NCBI GenBank assembly: GCA_020809705.1
Contig: CP085831.1
Location: forward strand, 4,402,001 to 4,466,000
DNA from: Calonectria ilicicola
Lineage: Eukaryota; Ascomycota; Sordariomycetes; Hypocreales; Nectriaceae
DNA: 64,000 nucleotides
Reading direction: 5' to 3'
This document shows, piece after piece, positions 46,952-58,500 of this stretch. The notes below the pieces were generated by a model. It was not told the DNA's origin and did not search any database. It saw nothing but the letters and a program-made list of their open reading frames with translations. The number at the start of each line of letters is the position of its first letter. Positions within the stretch are counted from its first letter, which is position 1. The translations under genes were made by a program, and so were the position numbers.

Positions 46952-47025
46952 TGATTCCGCCCGGGTTTGAACCGGGGACCTTCTCGGTGTTAACGAGATG
47001 CCATAACCAACTAGACCACAGAACC
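46952..47025 (-). tRNA. tRNA-Val (AAC)
   Basis: Reading the minus strand, a 74-nt cloverleaf folds by eye. The acceptor stem GGTTCTG pairs with CGGAATC (two G-U pairs). The D arm is in TGGTCTAGTTGGTTATGGCA. The anticodon stem TCTCG/CGAGA encloses loop TTAACAC with anticodon AAC. The T arm CCCGG-TTCAAAC-CCGGG contains the canonical TTCAAAC box-B sequence, and the discriminator base is A. No intron is present. Box A (TGGTCTAGTTGG) and box B are both intact, so it should be transcribed by RNA polymerase III. Confidence 0.93.
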
Positions 47026-47118
47026 GAGGGTGTTTGTTGCCACGAGCGATGCTTGTCTTCAACCAAGCACCCTCTGTGCGGAGCTGGTTAAAATAAACAT
47101 GACGGGTCAGACAATCCC

Positions 47119-47151
<33 letters not shown>

Positions 47152-48919
47152 TCCTACACGGTTGTGGCCACGTAATCATCGCGGCTATGCCCGGATAGGC
47201 CAGGCGGAGCCGGTAGCCGACGAGCCCTAAACAGGCCCCCCACTTCACCCAGTTGACCTGGGCTGTCTACCTCTCTCTAAGATGCTTAGAAGGCTAGAAT
47301 AACAGCTCCTCCAATGAATACCTCGATTATTGATCTTGCCTTTTACCCTCCTTGCCTTCCCTAATAACCCGACCTCTGCTCTGTGTGTGTGCTCTGTTGT
47401 ATGCATGGCTCTTGATAGCTGCTACCTATCCTTACGTTATTGCCCCTAGCCCTCGGTTTTTCCTACCCTTTTGGACCCCTCTAGGGCGTATTTGTGGCCT
47501 ATTGCTAGGGGTTGATGTGACTGTGTGTACGTGTAATAGGTAATAGCTCTTGCAATCCGCAGCTGTTCCTTGGGGCCCGGGCCCTAAATTTCTGTCTCGC
47601 GGATCTTAACATTAGAGGAAGAGGCGGCAGGGTGACCAGTCCTGTCTGTAAACTGTGTGTTGGGGCGGAGCTGAAGTTAAGCTCCTGAAGCTGTGTATTG
47701 AGTATCCGGGGCTTTATTACTTTAAAGACTCCCGGGCTCCTTGGTTGGCTGCCCCTTGCAAGAGGGTTTCCTATTGACGTTGTTGAAGACTGTGTTTGTG
47801 CGTGGCTTGCTCGTACTGTGGTTTTTCGTGGCGGGCCCGGCTTTGGCTGCAAATAACTCCTAGAGGGAAGGGGGATGCTGAGGGAGGCATTTCTTACCTC
47901 TCGGAGCTATTTGCAGCTTCCAGCCGGTGTGTTGGTGGCCTTGTGTGTGTGACTTTCAAAAATTTTTGATGATGTTTGTGCGAAGTTTTTTCAGACAATC
48001 CCTTTCTTACGCCCTTTTTGATGAGTCTAGCCTAAAGTGAATTTTGATGTGGGGTCGGATATTAGTTGTTCCGGCTTCTAGCCTGATCTCTTGACAGAGA
48101 GCCGAAGGTATCTAGTGTCATTATGGCGTGGCAATTTAGCTCGATCGGCCACTTTTATCTTATTTAAGGAATATATTTATTTTTAGGAAATGGTTTATTT
48201 TAATGCATCCAATATATTCAAACATGCCCAAATTCGTTTATCCAATTATCTTTTGTGAGTGTTTTCTGTTCAATCTTTTGTGACGAAGTCTCCTCCTACC
48301 CACCCTATACACATTGCCAGGTATCGCCGCTAGTATTTTTGAGTTGGTGTGTAATTTCGCTTATCCAACTACTCCATTTTGACCTGGAAATTACAAGCAA
48401 ACCCACTTGATCGGCCTTTTGTTTTTCCTTGAGTGCCACTTTGGGCTGGGCTTTTGTAATGCATTAGATGCCAAGACGCCCGAAGTCAGATGCTGGCGAA
48501 GTTACTAAACGGCGTTGAGCATAAACAATCGGATGAGCGTCCGCCACATCTTCCTATCAATTCCTATCAATTTTATATCTCATTTGATATACTTGAAAAG
48601 TGCTCAATAAAAAGAGCAGTCTTTCCACTATACAAGGGGTTGGCTGATGTTCCGACTCACCATTCAGTCACCATCACGAGTTCTGATTTTTATTCTTCTA
48701 TTTCCTTGGACTTCAGAGAAAAGAGTTTCTGCAAACGTTACTAATTAGACTGGCATCACAAATATGATTGTTAGACATCTTTCCAAGATCAAGTACGAAA
48801 CCTGACTCTCAAGTTGTTCATCAGGCAACTCTTGCCATTAATTACGCTAAACCGTAACAAGAAAGGGCTAGGCGACAGGACGTGAAGATTAGGCTAATTC
48901 GTCTCACTCTTGCGATCAC
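47026..48919. other. Gene-free region with GATT microsatellite and odd-composition block
   Basis: 1.9 kb without a convincing gene. From 47120 GATT is repeated about seven times. From 47.2 to 48.1 kb the sequence changes character: GC-rich patches (for example GGGGCCCGGGCCC near 47572), TG-rich runs and a 115-codon minus-strand frame without motifs. It looks like a decayed repeat fragment, but I cannot assign a family. From 48.15 kb it becomes A+T-leaning again. The promoter of the gene at 48920 lies at the right end. Confidence 0.4.
47120..47149. repeat. GATT microsatellite
   Basis: About seven consecutive GATT units within the block beginning CTGATTGATTGATTGATTGA. Located about 95 bp beyond the 5' end of tRNA-Val. 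Confidence 0.9.
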
Positions 48920-51811
48920 ATGTCAGCATTGTCTATGAATGCATGGCCGTTTTCTCATCACCTTACTATCACAAGTGTCAATGCGTACTCTTGCTTCCTC
49001 CTTCAAGGAATCTTATTTGAAACAGACTTGTCGACCATGAGTTGCGAGAACAATGAGGTCAACTCAAATGCCGTTGATGGCTCCCACCAAACTTTGAGGG
49101 ATTTCCCGAGCAATATCCCATGCACGCGCCTGGTTTTATCTAGTGATGAAGGTGGAGCTGTTACAGGAGCGCTCATCGGGATAATGATTGGAACGGTTGC
49201 TTGTCTTTTCAATATACTTGCTATTACCTTGCTCATTATAAATCACCTCAACAAAGCAGTTGCCACTGCCAGGACCGGCATGAATACTTCGGTTTCTCTG
49301 ACGACTGCGAATAAGATGAAGCAAGAGGGTAGAATGATAAATGGACCTACAACAGACCCCGGCTTCAGCAAGACGAACAAGACTAACGATGAACTGATAC
49401 AAGTTGGAGACATTGAAACGAATGAAATTGCGCAATTGCTTCTTCAGCAAGAAGGTATAAAAAGCCTATTCAATCTAGACCTATCTAAGGTCAACTTGAA
49501 CAAGTCTGAGAACTATCTTCGCTGCGCGTTTCAAAAGTATGGCCTGGATTTACAGAATGAAGCGGCAAGGCCATTAGAAACCTACATGGCCGAGTTTGTT
49601 CACAACAACTCCCACTCAGTCACAACCGAGTTCATTAGTTCCCTGTTGAGAAGCAACAATCCCAACAACAATGCTGAGTCCGATGTAAAGTGGAATAATC
49701 TTGATATGAGTGATATGTCACTCGGCCCGGAGAATACAAGGAGCAGAGACAAGCGCCTGGAAAAGACCGATGATAACTCTAGCAGCTCTAGAAAGCGCCG
49801 AACTGCTGCGTCAAAAAGTTCGAGATCTCGTCAAAGAGAGAGTGATTGGAGCGAGATAACAGAACCTGAGGAACGCGGGCGAAATCAAAATCGCATCGCA
49901 CAGCGCAAATTTCGTATGTTTCACTCTTTCCGATCCGGAATTCCTTTGATTTGTTAATCTATGCCTCCAGGAGAAAGGGCACGAGAGATGAAGGAGAAAG
50001 CTGAGCGAGATTCTCGAAATCAACAATACGCGGGCCATTCCTATTCAACCCCGTTATCCGATGAATTTAACGACAGTGAACCCTCAGGCCTGCTGTGGGG
50101 TAGTGTTTCGCTGCAGCACATTGTGCGGACGGGATCCCAGAAATCGGGCCACCAGGTTGACTATAGTACATCCTACGGGAACCCAGACATCAGGTATAGT
50201 GAAACCTACGAGGACCCTGATTTGTGTTATTATTCAACATTCAATGAGAACCAATATGGAATTCAATCAGTCCAACCAGAAAAAAATAATAGTAGCGGTG
50301 GCAGGGATGATGATAGCAAACGGCAAAGCATTGATCTGGCGAAACGCTTTTTGATTTCAGCACAAGCCTTCTTGGAGTTTCGCGAGGAAATTTTACAATG
50401 GGTTGAAGTAGAAATTGATGGATTCCGCGGAGCCTCTAGTACCACCGACGCATCACAATCAGCGCCAGAAATAAAGCAGTTTAGAATTTCAACCGATTCT
50501 ATGCGCGAGTCATTATCTCAAGACGATTCACGGCACGTGGGCAGCGCGATTGATTCGGGACAGCAAGTCGGTAAACAAACCAGACCCCAAGATGACCCTT
50601 CAAACATCAGGTCTGCGACGGATCATGAGACAACTATCCCAAGACAGCCTCTCATTATTCATGTGGCTCGACTTTTCATAAATATCCAAAACCGAATTTC
50701 TGATTATATGCAGCCAAAGATTATGACCGGGTATACTCGTGTATCTTGGACATGTGCAAGTCTCTTCGCGTCCCCGTAACACGACTTTGGCCTTGCTAAT
50801 TTTGAACAGAGGTGCCAGCGACGCCTCTGCATTGACGTGACGCGCGATCGGCAGTCTGCAGCTCTCTCTTTCGCCCAACAAGCAGCCGGCCCACAGGGCG
50901 CCCAAACCATATCGATCACGGCTTCTCCCGATGCTTCGTCTTCTTCTTCGGCGAGCGTCAGCAGCACTGACGATAAAAGACCACCTGTCATGCACCATTC
51001 AACCGAGTCCTTGGACACTGAAATATCTACAAACGACGGTAACACGAGCCTTTTTTACCCAGCTGGCACTAAAAAGTACATGCTAGTATGCGTAAATACT
51101 GGCATTAGGTTGATAAAGTTAGCTAATGTGGATGTTACCGACATGAATGATTCTGGTGCGGTATTTGATAAAATACGAACAGCTTATCATCAGTTGCGTC
51201 GGAAGAAGTGGCTTCATCGATTGAAGCTACCTAAAACCATGGATTATGTTAAGGTACTGTGTTCGTGAGTTTTCTTTACTTACGTACTATATTATGATAA
51301 CCCTGGGGTTTGATCATCTTCTAATCAGCTATAGTTCGACCTCATGTATCTACAAAGATCCAAGGAGTGCGTTGGCCATTTCGAATGTAACTCTATTCCG
51401 TCCATCAAGGAAGTATACCATCATGAGTACGCCTACAGCCCATGTCCACCACGATATGGAGATCTTCCCATTCCCCCTTCAATATTTATGCACATGTTTG
51501 AGTATCCAGGAGATCATCTGGGGCCAATGGCCATTGAGATGCTACCAAAGCGACTGCATTCTGAACTATACTGGAACAACTCCGAGCATAACCTCATCAA
51601 TAGGCCATATGGATGGGGATTTTATATTAAGGAAGATATTAACTGGGGCTTGATAATGAGTTTCGTAGCCATGTTGTTATTTGTTTTGACAATTCTCACT
51701 ATTGCTTGGTCTGTTTCCAGAGATGATGTTCAAGGTGGGACTGGGATTGGGCAATATGCAATCGCTGCATTGACAGCATTAACGACCGTACTTTTGCTTG
51801 GAAGTTCTTGA
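48920..51811 (+). CDS. Fungal membrane protein with bZIP-like basic region
   Basis: Four exons (48920-49913, 49971-50755, 50810-51253, 51335-51811) give 899 aa; all junctions keep frame. Intron 2 starts with GC in the canonical GCAAGT form. The N-terminal part has one clear membrane helix (GALIGIMIGTVACLFNILAI). In the middle is a basic segment NQNRIAQRKFRERAREMKEK, like the DNA-binding region of AP-1-type bZIP proteins, without a clear leucine zipper after it. Then comes a Cys/basic motif WTCRCQRRLCIDV followed by SAALSFAQQAAGP. The C-terminus matches a fungal-specific family of uncharacterised proteins: YAYSPCPPRYGDLPIPPSIF, YGWGFYIKEDINWG, then two helices ending in DDVQGGTGIGQYAIAALTAL. 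Membrane location is likely, and a tethered transcription factor is conceivable but not shown. The start is uncertain; an in-frame Met near 49040 is an alternative. Confidence 0.72.
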
Positions 51812-52013
51812 ATTGACTAGTTTCCTACAGTAAAGAATGCCAAAAATCTTGTATATTGTATGTTCTGTCAAATGTCACCTCTTTTTCATTAAATAAAATG
51901 CCTGATCTTACAAAACAAAAAAACCATAAACTGGAGGTACATTATTGATTTACTTTTCTTCTTCATATCCCCACCTTAATTTGTGAAGATACTGCTGCCA
52001 TGGAGACCAGGGC

Positions 52014-53033
52014 TCATCCTTGTCGGTTACTGTCCTCTTGACACCTATTCCTATCCGGACCGCTAATCTCATTCTGTGCTTCATTATCTCTTTTCTGATC
52101 ATGTACTTCCTGTTCATTTTCGCTCTTGATATCTGCCTGGTCCTGCGCTAGCATTTCTTGAGCAGCCACCTCATTCACTGTCATTACAGCGATGGGCTCA
52201 GGGGCCGATCCTTCTAATTCGTAAGCTTTGCGAGGAAGACATTCAGAATGAAGTTGCGGCTTCTCATATTTCGACTTATTTCGTGATAACCCGTTGAACA
52301 ATTCGCCTCTCCTTTTGGTGTGCTGTCGAAACCAAAAGATGAATGTGCCGAGAATTATGACGGTTACCAAACTGACAACTGGTCCTATTATCACAGCTTT
52401 GTCATATTTAACTAATGAGCTATAGCCGTAAGTAAAAATATCTACCTTTGTGCTTTGAAGTCATGGATGCATTTGATATCGAAGTGACCGATGCACTAGA
52501 TGTAGGAGTTATAGATGTGTTGTATGGATCTGGTTCCTAGCTTAATCGCGGAAGTTATCAATACGAAGTTAGAGTATACCCACTCGTCACATTGATAAAT
52601 AAGGAATCATTGTTGGCTGATATGTCGCCTTGACTGTCATATGAGTCGATCGTGAACCACATCACATAATCATTACCCTTTGGGACATTTGAGGTATAGT
52701 CCTCCACGCTCACTGTCCACTTGAAGTGTCTTGCAGTTGTATTGGCTATAATCACGTTAGATATTCCATATTTTGAGGCTGGTTTGTTTGAGAATGCTTA
52801 CTGGCGAACTGTTCTGAAAGTTGCACAGGATACTCCAGCAACAGATATAAATCGAATGATGTATAGTTCGACTTCCATTGAATATCCAATATCTGTCCGA
52901 CTTTGTAAACCGTATTTTTAGCAAAATTGACTTGATCCCCATGTGTATTTGCCCCTGGTACGATAAAGCTGGTTTCACTTTGTACTGTTTTGCCTAGGGC
53001 AATGAGACAAGCTAGAATTGATAGGTACGGCAT
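52014..53033 (-). CDS. Single-pass surface protein with signal peptide and cytoplasmic tail
   Basis: Four exons (53033-52802, 52745-52584, 52529-52446, 52396-52014) give 286 aa. Residues 1-18, MPYLSILACLIALGKTVQ, form the signal peptide. The ectodomain (about 19-130) has GQILDIQWKSNYTSFDLYLL, KWTVSVEDYTS and YVMWFTIDSYDSQG. This is the layout of a common fungal family of beta-sandwich ectodomains followed by a Ser/Thr linker (here PYNTSITPTSSASVTS), one membrane helix (VIIGPVVSLVTVIILGTFIFWF) and a basic stop-transfer RQHTKRRG. The cytoplasmic tail is acidic and Gln/Asn/Glu-rich. Such proteins are proposed surface sensors or wall-linked receptors; no ligand is known. The 3' splice of intron 3 is ambiguous: a 34-nt alternative also keeps frame, but the 49-nt version is a more normal length. 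Confidence 0.72.
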
Positions 53034-54243
53034 CGGGATCAACTTGTCTTGATAGCTCAAATGGGAGCAAAATCTTTTGGAGGTAGACTGTTGGATTGCA
53101 GAAGGAAAGTTTGCGTTTGCGGAACGACGCTGTGAAGATCAGAGTCACCAAACATCAAGGGGATTGTTTACGGGTCATTATTCTACCGATTACGTTCAAT
53201 TGCTAGTCTAGCGAGCCGCTCCATGTAGCCCTTACCAATAGGATCGGAATAAGTTGACACATGCAACATGCGGGTGTGCGCCATGGCACTCAGCTGAAGC
53301 CGCTAGTGCGACATGACGGTACAGCTGTTCCGCAAAATTTATCTGATGTGGCACTCGCTGATTACAGAAATTGGACCTGGAGCTTTGGACTTCCTCAATA
53401 CTTCTCCTTAATCTTGGTTGGGTTCAACCCAGATAAATAGTTCAATATGATATCTTGCTTCGGGGCAGGGTGAGTTGTCAAAGACGATTCTCCATTATCC
53501 ATTATTGTGAGTGTTCATCAATGGTTGAGTACTAGTCTAGTTGGGCACTAATAGGGAACGGACCAATTGTGACTGTTGTGTGGCATCACTACCCCGGCAG
53601 ATCTTTTAGATCATTGTCGAAAAAGCCACCTTATTACAATGTTAGGCGGCGTTAAGCTCAACTAATCCAATCCATGTTGCCAATGTGATCTGTGATACAA
53701 ATGTCGATATTTTCTCGCAAGTAAATTTTAATATTTCTGAACTAAAAGAGTCGGCATTTTCCTACAGGAAGGTGCAGCCTTGCGCTAGGAAAAATGACTC
53801 AGGATTTGTGATTTTTCCCTTCCACTGTGTAGCAATCAAGGATCTCGTGTTCTCTATCTTAAGAACTTTACCAACAATCTAACATTGTTGGCATCTTTAT
53901 TGTGGACCTTTCGATAAGCGACCGGACTAGCCTTTCAAGCTTCCCGCCAAAGTCTCATCTGGTAAGATATACTAGATAGGCTGTAGAGACAAATATCACT
54001 TTTATTAGTCTTTACTCACAACTGCATTTCAGTGATGGTCGACCACTCGCAAGATTATCCGGGCTCGTTAGTTCTAGTGAGACTGGGGGATCAGATCAGA
54101 ATCAGATCATCAGAATCAGAATCAGATCACATCATCAGAAACCCATAATCCAGATGACAGGAATACCATCATCAGCCGTTTGATCATATGCTTCTTACTA
54201 TCTATTTATAATTGGTTGAGGATTAACTTTTTGTGGGCAGTGT
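53034..54243. other. Intergenic, no gene seen
   Basis: 1.2 kb between the surface-protein gene and the repeat island. A 65-codon plus-strand frame (53685-53882) shows no features. Composition is still normal here; the drop in G+C starts near 54.33 kb. Confidence 0.45.
54090..54141. repeat. Imperfect ATCAGA/ATC tandem repeat
   Basis: A run built from GATCAGA, ATCAGAATCAGA and CATCATCAGA units. A simple-sequence tract at the edge of the A+T-rich island. Confidence 0.8.
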
Positions 54244-54589
54244 ATGCTCGAGGAACGAGAGTTCTTTTTCCCCGCTTTTTTTTCGCCCTCTAAAAAGCTC
54301 TAGGTGAGCTAGATGAGAAGGCAGGTGTTGTTCTATGGTTATATAAATATTATATGATTTATTATTTTGAGTATTTTATTTTCTTTTATTATTTTTTATA
54401 TATTTTTTTAATTTTTTTTATTTTTTTAGGCTTATTTAGGTAGTGTTTATAGTTTTAAAGTTTAAGATGATTATATTATTAGATTATAGGATTTATAGAA
54501 ATATTTAGGGAAAATGTTTATTTTTTTATTATTATTATCTAATTAAACTTTCTAATTATTATATTATTATAATTATAATTAAAGTAAAG
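54244..54589. repeat. Left part of an approximately 460-bp tandem repeat, unit 1
   Basis: TGCTCGAGGAACGAGAGTT at 54244 recurs as TGCTCAAGGAACAAGAGTT at about 61817. Further along, ttaggcttatttaggtagtg near 54426 matches ttaaggtttatttagatatt near 62000, mostly with transition differences. Unit 1 is interrupted at 54589 by the retrotransposon and continues at 61704. Confidence 0.6.
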
Positions 54590-54984
54590 TGTAACGATCT
54601 AGTTAATTTCCCAACTAGGTGAACCAATCAGAGCGAAGGGTTAATATTGGCAGGATAGTCAGGTACATTATGGTAATAGAATAATAGAAATGTTACATTA
54701 GGTAATAATTAATTGTAATTAAGATAATTAAGTTATATTAAAAGTTAGTTAATATTAGTTATAAGGGTGGATTTTAATTTGTTTATATATTATTGTTCTA
54801 GTAGGTATTTATTATATTGGTTTTATTTAAGGTATTAATAATTAGGTTAGTGATTATAGGGTGATTATTAATAATATAAATAATTATAAGTAAGTATTTT
54901 CTTATTAGTTAATATAAGGTTATAGGATAGATAGGTATTAATTCTATTACTATAAATTACCTAAGTATATTATAGGTTATAATA
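54590..54984 (-). repeat. LTR (3' LTR of the leftward element)
   Basis: Starts TGTAACGATCTAGTTAATTT and aligns over its 395-bp length with 61309-61703. Its outer (left) 100 bp keep many G and C, while its inner end is converted to A+T. Confidence 0.85.
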
Positions 54985-57879
54985 TAATATTCTTTTTTTA
55001 TTAATCTTATTTTTAAAGTTTATTAGATTAATCTTATATATAAGTTTCTTATTTTTAATTTTTAAAATATTTTTTAATTATACTTTATAATTTAGGTAAT
55101 TCTAAACCTTATCTTTATATTAAGGCTTAAGCTTAGCTTATTAATTTAGTAGGTTTTAAAATTATATTATATTCTTTTTATTCTTTTAAGGGCTTATAGT
55201 GTAAGATATTGCTGGATTCTAGTAACTATTATAATAAGTATACTTATTATAATAGAATATATAATATTTTAAAAGTATTTTTAATTATATATATATTATT
55301 TTATAGTAATAAATATAATTAATTATTAATTTTTATAATAAATTAAATAAATTAGAAGTTTAATTATTTAAATATAAAGAAAGAGATAATTAAGAAGGAG
55401 TTCCTTTATATATAAGTAAAAGTACTTATTACTTAAGCTAAAGTTCAAGAGTCTTTAAATTATTTATTTTATTTTTATTATTAAAAATATTAATTTAAAA
55501 TAAAAGGTATAAAGATAGTATATTATAAGCTCTTTTCTTTAAATAAGCTAGAAAAAGTAGATTAAATGGAATTAAAGGCTATTATTTAGATGTAGTCTCT
55601 AGAGGCAATGGATATTATTAATTAGAATACTATTGATCTTAATAGTTTGCTTGGTATTATATTCTTAGGAATACTTTTAATAATTTTAAGTAATATATAA
55701 GATATTTTATAGATTTTTATATTATTTCTTTATAATCTTTTTATTTAATTTTAAATTTTTTATTTTCCTTTTTTCTTTTTAAAATCTTCTTAATTTTTTA
55801 TTAATTTTTAAGATTTTTTATTTATAGCTTATATATTAGTTCTATATTAATTTGGATGTTATTGCTAGGTTTAAGGAGAGAGATATAGAAGATAGGGTAT
55901 ATCTTAATATTATCTAGGAGATTAAGTTTGTAATTATTTTTTAATACTTTTTTTTTATTAGATAAAATCTAATTTATATAAAGTTAATTTTTTTATTTTA
56001 TTATTTTATTATAAGATTTTTTATTATTAAGTAGATTATATCTCTTTCTAAAAAGATTAATTCTTTTAATTTTTTAAAATTATAATATCTTTTTATAATA
56101 TTATAAATAAATTTAAGTTTAGTTTTTATTTCTTTATATAATTTTCTTAGATTATTTAACTTAATTATTGCCTTTACTTGGATCATACTTTCTAAAAAGG
56201 CTTAATAAATATTTAATATAAAGCTAAAATTGGCTTTTACTAGTATTATTTTAATATTATAATTATAAAATATATTATATATTAATTATATAATAAGTAA
56301 TTTTTTTATTTAATTGGTTTATTTATAGTTAATATAGTATTATAAATATTATTTAATCTTTTGATTTTAGTATTTAATTTGTTTATTTATTTAAAAATAG
56401 AATATTATATTTAGTTTATAATTTAATCCTATTAAAAATATTAAGCTTTATTAAACTTAAATATAAATAATTATTCTTTATTAAATATAATTTTTATTAA
56501 TAATTTATATATAATAATTATATATTAGAAGAAAAGGTAGATAAATTAGTTTTTATTTATTACTTTATTATAAGAAAAATAGTAGACTACTTTTATAAAA
56601 TAATTAATAATAATAAAAATACTATTATAATATACTTCTATAGTAGGGTCTGCTAATAAAGGAAGGTCTATAATAAAGTCTATTATAATTAAGTCCTATG
56701 ATCATTATATAATAAGAGATGGTTGTAATAATCTATATAGTTTATATTTTGGTTTTTTAGAATATTAATATAGGCTATATTTTTTATATACTTATTTAAC
56801 TTTCTTTTTTATTTTATTAAAGGAAAATATTTATTTGATTTATTTAAGGGTTTTATTAACACCTTTATAGCTATATAAGGGATACTTATGGATTTCCTTT
56901 ATTAGTTCTATTTAGTATTCTTTAAGTATTTAAAGGTAATCTATTTTTTCTTTATTTAAAAGTAAAAGATTATACTCTTTAATTTTTTTTAATAGTAAAT
57001 TACCCTATTTTATTTATTATATTAAGGTATTTATAAAAGTGGTTTTAATTGCTTATAGTAGTTCTTTTATTTTAATAGTAGTAATAACTTTCTTAATTTC
57101 TATTATTATTCTACTAATTGGTGCTTATTCTAGTCCTTCTTTTAAATTATAAATAAGGAGTTGTTCTTGTATTTTGGGTTTTTCTGTGTTATAATCTAGT
57201 CGGCAGCTAATTGTATTAGCACGGTTGTTTTTAGTTTCTTTAATATAGATAATTTGGTAGTTGAACTTAGAGAGGTATTTAGTATATTATAATTATTTTT
57301 TATTAAGTTTCTAGATTATTATAAAGTAGAAGATGTTTTTATAATTAGTATATATTATAATTTTATAATTACTTTTTAATAAATATTATTAAAATTCTTT
57401 AAAGGTATTTATAATAGTAAGGAATTCTTTATTATAGATAGGGTAATTTAGCTTAGGGCTATATAGCTTATATAAGTAAAAAGCTATAGGATATAGATTT
57501 TCTTAATTATTATATTATCCAATTTGGGCTCCTAGTGTAAAGTCCGAGGTATTAGTTTCTAGTTTTATAGGTTTATTTAAATTAAATATGATTAGGATAG
57601 ATTCTTCTAGAATGGCGTCTTTTATGGCTTTAAATAATTATTATGCTTTAGTTCTCCATTAGAAGGTAACTTTTTTCTTAGTTAATTTAATTATTATAAA
57701 GGTAATCTTATTAAATCCTTTAATAAATCTTCAATAATAATTTATAAAGCTAAGAAAAGCTTATATTTCCTTTATATTTATTAATACTTTCTATTCTTAT
57801 ACTATTATAATTTTCTTTAAGTCTATATAGATTTTATTAAAGCTAATAATATATTCTAAGAATTCTACTTTTTAAATAT

Positions 57880-58500
57880 AGAACTTACTTTTCTTAGGTT
57901 TAATTAGAAGTTTAATATCTTAGAGGGCTTTTAAGATCTTATAAATATATTTTTTATATTCTTTTTTATTTTTAAAGAAGATAAGGATATTATTTAAATA
58001 GTAGATAATAAAGATATTTAAGTATTCTTATAATATATTAGTTATTATTCGCTGGAATGATATTAGTGTATTTATAAATCTAAAAGACATAACTAGGTAT
58101 TTAAATAGTCTAAACTTAGTTTAAAAAGCGGTTTTCTATTTATATCCTTCTTTAATATAAATAAGATTATATACTCCTTTAAAATCTAATATAATAAAGA
58201 TATTAGCTTTATAAAGATAATTCTTTATTTTATTAATTAATAATAATAGAATGTAATCTTTAATAATAATATTATTAAACTATTAATAATCTATAATAAA
58301 GTATAATTTCTTATTCTTTTTAAATATAAATATAATAAAGTAATTAGCTTTAGAATTTAAAATATAAATATATCCTTTTTTAAGTATATCTTAAATATAT
58401 TCCTTTAAGGTATTAAGCTTGGTTTAGTTAAGATTATAAATAAGGTAAAATTAGATATTAGATCTATTTTTAAGGATAATTTTATAATTCTATTAATTAA
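57880..58500 (-). pseudogene. Reverse transcriptase relic within the gypsy element
   Basis: Conserved-order fragments of a Ty3/gypsy reverse transcriptase can be read on the minus strand, but stops and Asn-for-Asp type changes (as expected from G-to-A mutation) occur throughout, including at the catalytic aspartate pair. It cannot encode a functional enzyme. Boundaries are approximate. Confidence 0.75.

Noticed and set aside
47505..47852. 115-codon minus-strand frame in the odd-composition block
   Set aside because: Translation is low-complexity with no recognisable domain and no start context; not called.
48490..48744. 84-codon plus-strand frame
   Set aside because: No motif or splice partner; probably chance.
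52411..52445. 34-nt intron alternative in the surface-protein gene
   Set aside because: It keeps frame but is shorter than normal fungal introns; the 49-nt version to the next AG is preferred.
54090..54141. Possible CRISPR-like or structured repeat
   Set aside because: Units are short, contiguous and imperfect without spacers; this is a eukaryotic microsatellite.
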